The notes beneath the pieces were generated by a model that was not told the origin of the DNA, searched no databases, and was given only the letters and a program-made list of their open reading frames with translations. Both the position numbers and the translations under genes were made by a program. From assembly GCF_039542035.1 (NCBI RefSeq), contig NZ_BAABHJ010000001.1, forward strand, positions 62,001 to 126,000: a DNA stretch of 64,000 nt. The letters are read 5' to 3'. Numbering within the stretch: position 1 is the stretch's first letter; the number at the start of each line of letters is the position of its first letter. This DNA is from Actinoallomurus liliacearum. Lineage in GTDB: Bacteria > Actinomycetota > Actinomycetes > Streptosporangiales > Streptosporangiaceae. Below, one piece after another: positions 8,569 through 16,946 of this stretch.

Positions 8569-9594
8569 TCATGAGGCGGCGCCGGAGCCCTCGCCGGCGA
8601 AATGGCACGCCGTCGCGTGGTCGCCGTCGTCGTGGACGCGCAACTCGGGCACGTCGGTGGCGCAGACGTCGGCCGCGATCGGGCACCGGGTCCGGAACCG
8701 GCACCCCGACGGCGGTGCCGTCGGCGACGGGACCTCGCCGATCAGGGCGGGCTCGCCCGTGCCACCCGGACGGTCGTGGATCGACGGCGCCGCCGACAGC
8801 AACGCCCGGGTGTAGGGGTGCCGCGGGTTCTCGAAGACCTGCGCGGCCGTGCCGTGCTCGACGATGGTGCCGAGGTACATCACCGCCACCTCGTCCGCGA
8901 TGTGGCGGACGACGTCGAGGTCGTGGGAGATGAACAGGTAGGCGATCCCCAACTCCTCCTGGAGCTCCATGAGCAGGTTGAGGATCTGCGCGCGCACCGA
9001 CACGTCGAGGGCGGAGACGGCCTCGTCGCACACGATCAGCTTCGGCCGCAGGGCCAGCGCCCGCGCGATGCTCACCCGCTGACACTGCCCTCCCGACAAC
9101 TCGTGCAACCGGCGTCCGGCATAGGAGGAGTCCAGTTCGACGAGTGCGAGCAGGCGGTCGATCTCGGCGGCGTGCTCGCGGGCGGCCAGCACGCCCCGGT
9201 GCACGCGCCAGCCCTCGGCGATGACGTCGGCGACGCGCATCCGCGGGTTCAGGGAGGTGTACGGGTCCTGGAAGACCATCTGCAGGTCACGGGCGATCCG
9301 GTGCCGCTCACGTCGCCCGGCCGCGGACAGGTCGACGTCCTCGAACGAGATCGTCCCCCCGAACGGGTCCAGCAGTCCCACGATCGATCGGGCCAGAGTC
9401 GACTTGCCGCATCCGGACTCCCCCACGACGCAGACGGTCTGACCCGCCCGGACCGTCAGGTCGACGCCGGCGACCGCGTCGACGCGGCGCCGGCCGAACC
9501 CGGAGCGGCCTCTCGTGGCATATCCGGCGCGCAGCCCGCGGATTCGCAGGAGGGCGGTCTCGGCCTCGGGCAGGCTCGCCTGTGCGGTGTTCAT
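8569..9594 (-). CDS. Oligopeptide/oligosaccharide ABC transporter ATPase (DppF/OppF type)
   Basis: This 341-residue ATP-binding subunit energises the importer encoded upstream in the operon. It shows Walker A GESGCGKST (58-66), Q-loop in VFQDPYTSLNP, signature LSGGQ (166-170), Walker B LIVCDE (186-191) and the switch His in ISHDL. The C-terminal oligopeptide-transport extension is present, with the CRFRTRCP and later Cys residues that may bind an iron-sulfur cluster in this family. Its ATG overlaps the stop of the partner ATPase by four bases. It is the last gene of an eight-gene minus-strand operon starting near 16.5 kb. No terminator hairpin was seen before the convergent PucR gene, only 16 bases away. 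Confidence 0.93.
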   Translation of the reverse strand: MNTAQASLPEAETALLRIRGLRAGYATRGRSGFGRRRVDAVAGVDLTVRAGQTVCVVGESGCGKSTLARSIVGLLDPFGGTISFEDVDLSAAGRRERHRIARDLQMVFQDPYTSLNPRMRVADVIAEGWRVHRGVLAAREHAAEIDRLLALVELDSSYAGRRLHELSGGQCQRVSIARALALRPKLIVCDEAVSALDVSVRAQILNLLMELQEELGIAYLFISHDLDVVRHIADEVAVMYLGTIVEHGTAAQVFENPRHPYTRALLSAAPSIHDRPGGTGEPALIGEVPSPTAPPSGCRFRTRCPIAADVCATDVPELRVHDDGDHATACHFAGEGSGAAS

Positions 9595-10631
9595 GACTGC
9601 GCCCCCAGTACTCGGGCGGTGTGGTGACATTCGGCGGTGTGGCCGGTGGAGGTCGCCGGGCCGGTCCCGGCGATGGGCACCGGCTCGGGGTCGTCGGTCC
9701 GGCACACCTCGGTGGCGAAGCGACAGCGTGGCGCGAAGGCGCAGCCGGCCCGTACGGTGCCGGGGACGGGAGGCTGCCCGCCGATGGGCACCAGCCGGCC
9801 GGGCCGGCCGGGGTCCGGCATGGCGTCGAGCAGCCCGCGCGTGTACGGGTGCGCCGGGCGGGTGTAGACCTCGTCGAGGGGCCCGGCCTCGACGATCCGG
9901 CCGGCGTACATCACCGCCACGTGCTGCGCGACGCTGGCGACCACCCCCAGGTCGTGCGAGACGAGCAGCATCGCCATCCGCGCCTCGGCCTGCCGGGTCG
10001 TGAGCAGCCGCAGGATCTGCGCCTGCACCGTGACGTCGAGGGCCGTCGTGGGCTCGTCCGCCAGCAGGATCTCGGGTTCCAGGGCCAGCGCCATGGCGAT
10101 CACCGCGCGCTGGCGCATCCCGCCGGAGAACTCGTGCGGGTAGGCGTCGTACTTGTGCTCGGCGTCGGGGATGCCGACGGTCCGCATGAGCGCGACCGCC
10201 CGGTCCCGGGCGGTCCGGCGGGAGACGCCCCGGTGGCGCCGGAACGTCTCGGCCACCTGCCACCCGACCGTGAAGGACGGGTTCAGGGCGGCCATCGGGT
10301 CCTGGAAGACCATCGCGATCTTGGGACCCCGGAGCCGCCTCCACTGCGCGTCGGTGAACCCGGCCGTGTCCTGCCCGTCGATCTCGACCGACCCGCCGCT
10401 GACGCGCGCGCCCTTGGGCAGCAGGCCCATGAGGGCGAGGGTCGTCATGGACTTGCCGCTGCCGGACTCCCCGACCAGAGCGGTGACCCGTCCCGGTACG
10501 AGGTCGAGTTCGACGCCCCGGATGACCGGGCGTTCCCTCCCGTGGGCGCCGAAGCCGATGTGGACGTCACGCAGCCGCGCGACCGGGGGCGCGTCGGTGG
10601 CCCCGGCGACCTCGTCGATGGTGGAAGGCAT
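9591..10631 (-). CDS. Oligopeptide/oligosaccharide ABC transporter ATPase (DppD/OppD type)
   Basis: This 346-residue ATPase pairs with the DppF-type subunit. It has Walker A GESGSGKS (54-61), MVFQDPMAALNPSF at the Q-loop, signature FSGGMRQR, Walker B ILLADEPTTALD and the switch His in VSHDLG. The C-terminal domain carries GCAFAPRCRFATEVC, the Cys-rich element typical of OppD/DppD proteins. It lies 17 bases downstream of the DppC-type permease. In Gram-positive bacteria and thermophiles several members of this family carry oligosaccharides instead of peptides, which is relevant to the LacI and glycosidase genes in the same locus. Confidence 0.93.
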   Translation of the reverse strand: MPSTIDEVAGATDAPPVARLRDVHIGFGAHGRERPVIRGVELDLVPGRVTALVGESGSGKSMTTLALMGLLPKGARVSGGSVEIDGQDTAGFTDAQWRRLRGPKIAMVFQDPMAALNPSFTVGWQVAETFRRHRGVSRRTARDRAVALMRTVGIPDAEHKYDAYPHEFSGGMRQRAVIAMALALEPEILLADEPTTALDVTVQAQILRLLTTRQAEARMAMLLVSHDLGVVASVAQHVAVMYAGRIVEAGPLDEVYTRPAHPYTRGLLDAMPDPGRPGRLVPIGGQPPVPGTVRAGCAFAPRCRFATEVCRTDDPEPVPIAGTGPATSTGHTAECHHTARVLGAQS

Positions 10632-10648
10632 CGGGTCGCTCCTCTCGT

Positions 10649-11533
10649 TCAGATCTGGGACCGGGGGTCGGACAGATCACGGAAGCCGTCGCCGACCACG
10701 CCGACCGCGGTGACGACGAGTGCGAGGGCGGCGGCCGGCACCGTGGAGATCCACCACGCCGACCCCAGGTAGTCGCGCCCGAGCGAGACCGTCGCGCCCC
10801 AGGAGGCCGTGTCGACCGGCACCCCGAGGCCGAGGAAGCTCAGCGACGCCTCGGCGACCATCACGAGGCCGACCTGGACCGTCGCCGCGACGAGCAGCGG
10901 CTGCCAGCAGGACGGCAGCACGTGCCGGACGAGGATACGGAGGTGCCCGCAGCCCAGTACCCGCGCGGAGTCGACGAACTCGAGCCGCCGCGTCGACATG
11001 GCCGACGCGCGAACGACGCGGGCGAAGATGACCCAGCGGGTGATCGCGAGCGTGATGACGATGTTCGTGATGCTCGGGCCGAGGACGCCGGCGAGCAGGA
11101 TCGCCAGAAGGATCGAGGGGAAGGCGAGCTGCACGTCACCGATGCGCGACAGGATCGTGTCCAACGGCCCGCCGAAGTACCCCGAGATCAGCCCGACGAC
11201 GAGACCGGCGGCTCCCCCCACGATGACCGTGGCACCGGCGACGAGGAGCGTGATGCGGGCCCCGGCGAGCAGGTTGGCGAGCAGGTCGCGTCCCACCTGG
11301 TCGGTGCCCAGCCAGGCGATCCCGCCCCCGTGGGTGTGCGAGCCGGGGGTGAGGAGCCGGTTCGGCAGATCCGTCGCGACCGGGTCGTACGGCCGCAGCA
11401 GCGGGCCCACGAGCGCGGCGAGGACGAACACCGCCAGCACCGCGATGCCGACCCAGACCCGCGCCGGGATCCGGCGCCGGGCGGTGCGCGATTCCGCGGC
11501 CACTCCACTGGCCGGGGCAGTGATACTGCTCAT
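10649..11533 (-). CDS. ABC transporter permease (DppC/OppC type)
   Basis: This 294-residue inner-membrane permease has a short basic cytosolic N-terminus, a first membrane helix near residues 26-46, a periplasmic loop with WLGTDQVGRDLLA (the signature before the core domain) and five further helices. The EAA loop that touches the ATPase is at SARVLGCGHLRILVRHVLP. The start at ATG 11533 overlaps the stop of the DppB-type gene by four bases (ATGA). A longer frame in this register over the DppB gene is a shadow. Its partner permease is directly upstream. Confidence 0.93.
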   Translation of the reverse strand: MSSITAPASGVAAESRTARRRIPARVWVGIAVLAVFVLAALVGPLLRPYDPVATDLPNRLLTPGSHTHGGGIAWLGTDQVGRDLLANLLAGARITLLVAGATVIVGGAAGLVVGLISGYFGGPLDTILSRIGDVQLAFPSILLAILLAGVLGPSITNIVITLAITRWVIFARVVRASAMSTRRLEFVDSARVLGCGHLRILVRHVLPSCWQPLLVAATVQVGLVMVAEASLSFLGLGVPVDTASWGATVSLGRDYLGSAWWISTVPAAALALVVTAVGVVGDGFRDLSDPRSQI

Positions 11534-12456
11534 GCGTTCTCCGGGGTGAGGCGCGGGTCGAGGGCGAAGTAGACGACGTCCACCAGCAGGTTCAGGACGA
11601 TGTAGGACAGCGTCATCGTGAGGACCGCGGCCTCGACGACGGCGTAGTCGCGATTCGTGATCGCGTCGACCATCAGCGACCCGATGCCCGGCCAGGAGAA
11701 GACGACCTCGATGATGACCGCGTTGGCGATGAAGTTGCCCATCAGGAGGCCGAGCACGGTGACGACCGGGACCGCGATGTTCCGGCCCACGTGCACGTAC
11801 TGGACCAATCCCTCCGATACGCCCTTGGCGCGGGCCGTACGCACGTAGTCCTTGGCGCCCTCTTCCAGGGCGCCGTTGCGGACCAGGCGGGCGAGCCAGC
11901 CGATGAACGGCAGCGCGAGGGTGAACGCCGGGAGCAGGACCCCGGCGAACGACCCGTCCGCGGTCGCGGGCAGCCATCCGAGTTCGCGGGCGAACAGCAG
12001 GATCAGGACGATGCCGAGCCAGAACGACGGGACGGCCTGCCCGACCAGCGACCCGGTGGACACCAGGAGGTCGAGCACCTTTCCGGGCCGGCGCGCGCAC
12101 AGCATGCCGAGCGGGAAGCCGATCAGCACGGTCAGCACGAGCGCGACCAGGGACAGGGTGAGGGTCGCGGGGAAGCGTGCCAGGGTGTCGCCGAGCGCGG
12201 ATCCGCCGAGCCGCCAGGAGTCGCCGAGGTCGCCGTGCAGGACTCCGCCGAGGTGCTCCAGGTACTGCTGCCCCAGCGAATGGTCGAGGCCGAAGTTCGC
12301 CCGCACGTTCTTGACCTGGTCGGCCGAGGCGTCGGGCCCGAGGATGAGCTTCGCGGGATCGCCGGGCACGACCCGGACGATGATGAAGACCAGCGTCAGC
12401 GCGCCCCAGGCGACCACCACGGCCTGGGCGAGACGCTTGGCCACGAACACTCCCAT
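11530..12456 (-). CDS. ABC transporter permease (DppB/OppB type)
   Basis: This 308-residue permease is of normal length. It begins MGVFVAKRLAQAVVVAWG, the usual first helix of DppB proteins, followed by a periplasmic domain (VVPGDPAKLILGPDAS and FGLDHSLGQQYLEHLGG) and five helices. The EAA loop reads RTARAKGVSEGLVQYVHVGRN, and EVVFSWPGIGSLMVDAI is the strongly conserved late segment. Its ATG shares one base with the stop of the LacI regulator gene (TGATG), so the regulator and the transporter are translationally coupled. Confidence 0.94.
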   Translation of the reverse strand: MGVFVAKRLAQAVVVAWGALTLVFIIVRVVPGDPAKLILGPDASADQVKNVRANFGLDHSLGQQYLEHLGGVLHGDLGDSWRLGGSALGDTLARFPATLTLSLVALVLTVLIGFPLGMLCARRPGKVLDLLVSTGSLVGQAVPSFWLGIVLILLFARELGWLPATADGSFAGVLLPAFTLALPFIGWLARLVRNGALEEGAKDYVRTARAKGVSEGLVQYVHVGRNIAVPVVTVLGLLMGNFIANAVIIEVVFSWPGIGSLMVDAITNRDYAVVEAAVLTMTLSYIVLNLLVDVVYFALDPRLTPENA

Positions 12457-13532
12457 CAGTGTTCACCTCCGTCTGGCCGGGGCACGGACGCGCGCACGAC
12501 GAGCTCGGGAGGCAGCAGCGTGTGCGCCGGGGCGGCCTCGCCGCCCTCTGCCTGCCCGGCGGTCTCGACGCGTTCGAGCAGCCGGTCGACGCCGGCCTGC
12601 CCCACCTCGGCGGCGGGCAGCCGGACCGAGGTCAGCGGCGGGTCGAGGTACGCCGAGAAGGGATGGTCGCCGTGGCCGACGACGCCCACGTCGACGCCGA
12701 CCCGCAGACCGTGCTCGGTGAACGCGCGGTACAGACCCAGGGCGTGATAGTCGTTGCCCGCCAGCACGACGGCGCCGGGACCGGCCCTCCGGGCGAGGGC
12801 GGCGCCGATCTCGTACGCGGGGCCGGGATCGAACGGGACCGAGACGCCGCCCCCTCCGGGTGAGTCGACGCGTACGACCGCGTCGTCGGGAGCGCTGAGG
12901 CCGTGGGCCGCGAGCGTGTCGTGGAACCCCCGGATGCGTTCGGAGACCGGCGAGATGTCGAGGTTCTCCTCGGCGAGATACAGCTCGGTGGCGCCGGTGC
13001 TCAGCACGTGCTCGGTCGCCGCGCGGGCACCCGCGTAGTAGTCCACGCCGACGAGGTCGACGTCGAGGCCGGGCAGATGACGGTTGAGCAGGACGAGGGG
13101 GATGCCGGACTTGCGGAGCCCCTCCCAGTGCTCGGTCCCGTGCTGGACCGGGATGGCCAGCACCCCGTCGACGCCCCAGCGCATCAGCTCCTCGGCGGCG
13201 CGGCGCTCGTTGTCGATCGAGTCCTCGGTGACCATCAGCATGAGCGAGTAGCCGCGGGTGCGGCCGCGTTCCTCGATCGCGGAGATCAGGCGGGCGTAGA
13301 ACGGGTTGGACGGGTTCGTGATGACCAGCCCGAGGGTCATCGCGTTCTGCAGGACCAGCGATCGGGCCATCGTGTTGGGCACATAGCCGAGTCGCTCGGC
13401 CTCGGCCTTGACGCGTCGCCGTGTCTCCACGCTGACCGCGTCCTTGTCGGCGAGCGCCCGGGAGACGGTGTTGACGGACAGGTCGAGCGCCGTGGCGATG
13501 TCGCGCAGCGTCGTACGGCGTCGTGGGCTCAT
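12456..13532 (-). CDS. LacI-family transcriptional regulator
   Basis: This 358-residue repressor has the LacI headpiece at residues 5-52 (TLRDIATALDLSVNTVSRALAD, then VKAEAERLGYVPN) and a periplasmic-binding-like sugar domain. LacI proteins nearly always sense sugars, which argues that the oligopeptide-type transporter of this operon carries a saccharide. ATG 13532 is chosen because GGAGG lies eight bases upstream; GTG 13547 is in frame but lacks such a site. The gene sits inside the operon between the binding protein and the permeases, so it should be autoregulated. Candidate operators are at 16552-16565 and 16907-16920. Confidence 0.94.
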   Translation of the reverse strand: MSPRRRTTLRDIATALDLSVNTVSRALADKDAVSVETRRRVKAEAERLGYVPNTMARSLVLQNAMTLGLVITNPSNPFYARLISAIEERGRTRGYSLMLMVTEDSIDNERRAAEELMRWGVDGVLAIPVQHGTEHWEGLRKSGIPLVLLNRHLPGLDVDLVGVDYYAGARAATEHVLSTGATELYLAEENLDISPVSERIRGFHDTLAAHGLSAPDDAVVRVDSPGGGGVSVPFDPGPAYEIGAALARRAGPGAVVLAGNDYHALGLYRAFTEHGLRVGVDVGVVGHGDHPFSAYLDPPLTSVRLPAAEVGQAGVDRLLERVETAGQAEGGEAAPAHTLLPPELVVRASVPRPDGGEH

Positions 13533-13551
13533 CGGATCCTCCGGCACGGTG

Positions 13552-15096
13552 TCATCGGCGCCCCACCGCCGCGAGGTCGGGCTGGTTGTTCGGGGCCGGG
13601 GTGAAGCCGGTGAGCCGGCCCGAGCGCCCGTACCCGGTGACGAGGGTCACGGGGAACAGCCCGACGGCGTCGGACCAGATGACCTTGCACGCCTCGCCGT
13701 AGAGAGCGTCGCGGTCCGGCCCGTAGGGGGCCGCCGCGGCGCGGGCGAGGATCTGGTCGAGGGCCGGGTTCTTGTAGCCCATCCGGTGGGCCTTGGACGT
13801 GTACAGCCGCCCGACGGTGAACGCGGCGTCGCCCGTGGTCACCGTGTTCGTCTGCAGGTTCATGTCCCAGTCGAGGCTGTTCAGGCGCTCCAGCCACTGG
13901 GCCTTCTCGATGCTCTGCGGGCGGACCGTGACCCCGATCTCCGCCCACGAGGAGATCATCGACTCGGCGAGCTCACGGGCGAGCGGACCCGTGGCGTCGA
14001 ACCACATCATGGAGGTGGTGAAGCCTCTGCCGAGGCCGGCGTCGGCGAGCAGGCGCTTCGCGGCGGCCGGATCGTGCTTCCAGGGCTCCTGCGCGGCGTA
14101 CCCGGCGACCGTCGACGGGATCGGCGCGCGCATCTGCTGTCCCCCACGGCCGAAGAGCGACTGCACGATCTGCGGCAGGTCGACGGCCTGGCACATCGCC
14201 CGGCGGACGTTGGGGTCGTTGAACGGTGGGCGCGAGCAGTTGAACCAGTTGAGGAAGTACGTCCATGAGGGAACGGACTCGACCGTCACGCCGCCCACCC
14301 CGGTGACCTCGGGCAACTGGTCCGGCGGGATCGGCCAGAGCAGGTCGACGTCGCCGTTGCGCAGGGCGGTGATCGCCGATGAGGTCTCGGCGATGTACGG
14401 CATCGAGATCCCGGGCAGATCGGCCCGGCCGCCCCAGTAACCGTCGAACCGCGCCAGTTCGACGGACGTCGACGGGGTGAACCCGGTGACGCGGAACGGT
14501 CCGGAGCCGATCGGGCGGCGCTTCTGCTCCGGGTCGGCGACCCGGGCGGCCGGGACGACGAAGAGCAGAGTGAGGTTGACCGGGAGCGAGCCGAGCGGGC
14601 CGTCGGTGTGGAAGACCACCGTGCGGTCGTCCCGGGCCTCGGCACCGGTGACCGACGCCCACAGTGGTGTCTGCGCGGACGCGACCGACTTCGTGCGCTT
14701 CAGGCAGGCCACGACGTCGGCCGCGGTGACGGGCGTCCCGTCGTGGAACCGGGCGCCGCCGCGCAGCGTGAACACCCACGTGGTGTCGTCCGTACGCTTC
14801 CAGCCGCTCGCCAGCCCGGGGACCAGCCGGTCGCCCTGACGCCGGACGAGGGTGTCGAACACCAGACGTTTGACGATCAGTGACGCCTCGTCGACCGCCG
14901 TCGCGGCGTTGTAGGGATCCAGGTCGGTGACCGGCTGGCCGAACGCGGCGCGCAGCGCCCCCTTCGGGGCGCCTCCGCCGCCGCTTCCGATGCCGCAGCC
15001 CGAGAGGAGCACCGCCGTGGATCCGAGCCCCGCCATGGCGAGGAAGTCCCGGCGGCCGATGCGCGCGCCGGTCTCCGGCCTGTCCGCTCTCCTCAT
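13552..15096 (-). CDS. Extracellular solute-binding lipoprotein, family 5 (OppA/DppA type)
   Basis: The 514-residue protein captures substrate for the DppBCDF-type transporter. The N-terminus has a twin-arginine motif (RRDFLAM at about 14-20) followed by a lipobox, LLSGC, so it is probably a Tat-exported lipoprotein anchored by Cys34. Typical family 5 segments follow: DLDPYNAAT, GLASGWKRTDDTTWVFTLR and FHDGTPVTAADVV. Cluster C/family 5 binding proteins bind peptides, nickel or, in some lineages, cello- and manno-oligosaccharides. The gene starts 13 bases downstream of the small unknown gene at 15110 and ends 19 bases before the LacI start, within one operon. Confidence 0.93.
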   Translation of the reverse strand: MRRADRPETGARIGRRDFLAMAGLGSTAVLLSGCGIGSGGGGAPKGALRAAFGQPVTDLDPYNAATAVDEASLIVKRLVFDTLVRRQGDRLVPGLASGWKRTDDTTWVFTLRGGARFHDGTPVTAADVVACLKRTKSVASAQTPLWASVTGAEARDDRTVVFHTDGPLGSLPVNLTLLFVVPAARVADPEQKRRPIGSGPFRVTGFTPSTSVELARFDGYWGGRADLPGISMPYIAETSSAITALRNGDVDLLWPIPPDQLPEVTGVGGVTVESVPSWTYFLNWFNCSRPPFNDPNVRRAMCQAVDLPQIVQSLFGRGGQQMRAPIPSTVAGYAAQEPWKHDPAAAKRLLADAGLGRGFTTSMMWFDATGPLARELAESMISSWAEIGVTVRPQSIEKAQWLERLNSLDWDMNLQTNTVTTGDAAFTVGRLYTSKAHRMGYKNPALDQILARAAAAPYGPDRDALYGEACKVIWSDAVGLFPVTLVTGYGRSGRLTGFTPAPNNQPDLAAVGRR

Positions 15097-15109
15097 GTCG
15101 CCGCCCCGG

Positions 15110-15481
15110 TCATGCCTTGAGCGCCAGGTAGATCAGGACCTTGACGCCCGCGGCCTCGTCCCGCGAGCCGTCCTCCGGGGCCTGCTCGCCGACGACGGTG
15201 CCGCGCAGCCTGAGCCAACCGCCGAAGCCGGCCGCCGACCAGCTGTGCAGCGGTCCGTCGCCGGGCGTGACGATCTGGTCGACCCCGTCGAGGTCGCACC
15301 AGTGCAGGCCGTCCGGGGAGATCTGGGTACGCACGAGAAGACGAGGGGAACGCCCGGTGGAGTCGAGCACGCGCACGAACCAGCGGGCCTCGCCGGCCCA
15401 GGCCGCCTCGTAGGGCTCGGTGGTGAACTCGCCGGTCAGCGTCGTGTTGCGCTCGATGACCGCGGTGAGTGACTGTCGCAT
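15110..15481 (-). CDS. Small conserved-looking protein of unknown function
   Basis: This 123-residue protein has no signal peptide or membrane segment. It looks beta-rich: alternating hydrophobic and polar residues, several Trp (AWAGEARWFVRVLD, DGLHWCDLD, SWSAAGFGGWLRLRG) and a central RTQISPDGLHWCDLDG, a motif pattern seen in small beta-sandwich proteins. I do not recognise a family with certainty. It is 14 bases downstream of the 15496 gene and 13 bases upstream of the binding-protein gene, so it is inside the operon. A cytosolic beta-sandwich in a sugar-use operon could be a binding or structural protein; this is a guess. Confidence 0.8.
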   Translation of the reverse strand: MRQSLTAVIERNTTLTGEFTTEPYEAAWAGEARWFVRVLDSTGRSPRLLVRTQISPDGLHWCDLDGVDQIVTPGDGPLHSWSAAGFGGWLRLRGTVVGEQAPEDGSRDEAAGVKVLIYLALKA

Positions 15482-15495
15482 TTTTCGTTCGTTCC

Positions 15496-16428
15496 TTACC
15501 AGTCCACCGAGATCAGCACCGAGTCCAGATAGAGGAAGTTCCGGACATCGGTGTGCGTACGGACGGAGACGTAGAAGTTCAGCAGGTTCTGCAGCGACCC
15601 GTACTCCTCGTCGTACGGCGGAACCGGCACATCGGACATGTCGTGGACGACGTCGTTGACCTGGAGCTCGACGTTCTTGCGGGTGCTCGTGTCGATCACC
15701 CAGCGCAGGTAGTGCCAGTTGACCTTGGTCGGGACCTCGTTGAAGCACATGTCCTGCTCGCCGAACGGCTTCCAGTCGTCGGGGTTCGGGGCGGTGAAGT
15801 CCGCGGTCCGCTCGAGCTTGAGCTTGCCTTCGAAGTGCTCGCGCGGGGTCGGCTCGGGAACGGTGGGATAAACCCACTGGTGCCGTACCCGATGGTCCAG
15901 ATCGGTGTTCAGGTACCGCACCACGTTGTGGTAGCGCACGCCGTCACAGATGTCGGTCGCGACGGTGAACGCGCCGAACTGCTGTTCCGAGGGATGGTTG
16001 TTCGCGTCCCACCGCCCGCCCCCGGGCGCGGTCGCGGCGCCGTTCTCGGCCGAGGCCGCCTCGGCCTTGTACGCAAAGTACGTCTCGAACTGCACCTTGC
16101 CGCGACCCGACATGGTGAGCCTGCGGATCGCGACCCCGGTGTGCCCGGTGACGGGCCGGGTCGCGACCTTCAGCGCGTACGTGCCCGACATGGCTCCGTG
16201 GGTGCCCACGTCGAAGAAGCTGCAGGAACTGAGCTGCGGCGGCCGGAAGTCGGACATGTGCTCGTCGACGGTGTCGAGGTCGCCGTGCTCATCGTGGTTG
16301 CCGATCAGCTCGACCCATCCGTGGGTGCCGCTGTTGAAGTCGTCGTGCACGAGGATCCGGCGCAGCGGGTTGAACTTGGCCAGTCTCGGGTCGAGCAGCC
16401 GTGGATCGGCATAGGGCGTGGTCGTCAA
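15496..16428 (-). CDS. Conserved hypothetical protein, first gene of the LacI/Opp operon
   Basis: No family could be named with confidence. From TTG 16428, behind GAAGGGA at good spacing, it encodes 310 residues with no signal peptide. It is rich in Trp, Tyr and aromatic beta-type segments (HDDFNSGTHGWVELIGNH, GMSGTYALKVATRP-like, VQFETYFAYKAE, NWHYLRWVIDT, NFLYLDSVLISVDW), the pattern of a concanavalin-like beta-sandwich that binds or cleaves glycans. An ATG at 16557 is also in frame, giving 353 residues, but it has no ribosome site, its extra 43 residues are low-complexity, and it lies inside a candidate LacI operator and only about 20 bases from the predicted transcript start. I therefore prefer the shorter form. 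Confidence 0.8.
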   Translation of the reverse strand: MTTTPYADPRLLDPRLAKFNPLRRILVHDDFNSGTHGWVELIGNHDEHGDLDTVDEHMSDFRPPQLSSCSFFDVGTHGAMSGTYALKVATRPVTGHTGVAIRRLTMSGRGKVQFETYFAYKAEAASAENGAATAPGGGRWDANNHPSEQQFGAFTVATDICDGVRYHNVVRYLNTDLDHRVRHQWVYPTVPEPTPREHFEGKLKLERTADFTAPNPDDWKPFGEQDMCFNEVPTKVNWHYLRWVIDTSTRKNVELQVNDVVHDMSDVPVPPYDEEYGSLQNLLNFYVSVRTHTDVRNFLYLDSVLISVDW

Positions 16429-16551
16429 CAGGACGTTCCCTTCGGGCGGACGTTCGCGTAGGGCGGGGTGTGGTCGGAACGGAGGGGATCGGGCCGGGGA
16501 TCCGGCGACCGAGTCGGCTACGGGACGCGCCGAATCGGTGGCGTCGGAGGC

Positions 16552-16612
16552 GAACATTAACGTTCACGTGATCGTTGAGATCACACCGTACTCGCCGTTT
16601 CGGCGATGTCAA
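16552..16612 (-). promoter_or_regulatory. Promoter and candidate LacI operators of the Opp-type operon
   Basis: On the minus strand TTGACA (16612-16607) and TACGGT (16590-16585) form a -35/-10 pair with a 16-base spacer. A 6-3-6 perfect palindrome (16592-16606, TCGCCG-TTT-CGGCGA) fills the spacer. A 14-base near-palindrome, GAACATTAACGTTC at 16552-16565 with one mismatched pair, lies just after the predicted start. Either could be an operator for the LacI protein of the operon. Between here and 16878 I see no gene and no other signal. Confidence 0.55.
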
Positions 16613-16878
16613 TGGGTGTTACGAGAAGATTTCGGACATCCGATTCCGCCTGCCGGTCGGCGCCGCCTCCCCCGCCGCCGAACCCGGGACCGGCGCGTCC
16701 CAGCCGCGAGGACCCGCCGGCGGGCGCGGTCACCGGTTCAACGAGACCGGCGAGCGGGACCGGGTGCCGCTCGCCGCTTCCGCCGCGATGCGGCCGCGTA
16801 CCGCGCGGATCGGATCCGTCGCGAGAAAGAGCGGGCGGGTCCGGGCGCCGACGCGCATTCCTTCGAGCTGACCGGCGC

Positions 16879-16920
16879 TTGACTGATATGGGACTTCCCT
16901 GTTGTGCTAAACCGGTTTAG
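16879..16920 (+). promoter_or_regulatory. Promoter and perfect 14-bp LacI-type palindrome of the glycosidase gene
   Basis: TTGACT at 16879-16884 is a -35 candidate. About 20 bases on lies the perfect palindrome CTAAACCGGTTTAG (16907-16920), with the central CG that is characteristic of LacI-family operators. It is placed to block the -10 region, 26 bases before GTG 16947. It is the strongest operator candidate in the window. Confidence 0.7.
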
Positions 16921-16946
16921 TCGCAGATGTCCGAAGGAGTCGTCCC

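Noticed and set aside
10649..12466. 605-codon frame containing DppC with a long N-terminal extension
   Set aside because: Only the part from ATG 11533 is family-like; the extension is an out-of-frame reading of the DppB gene.
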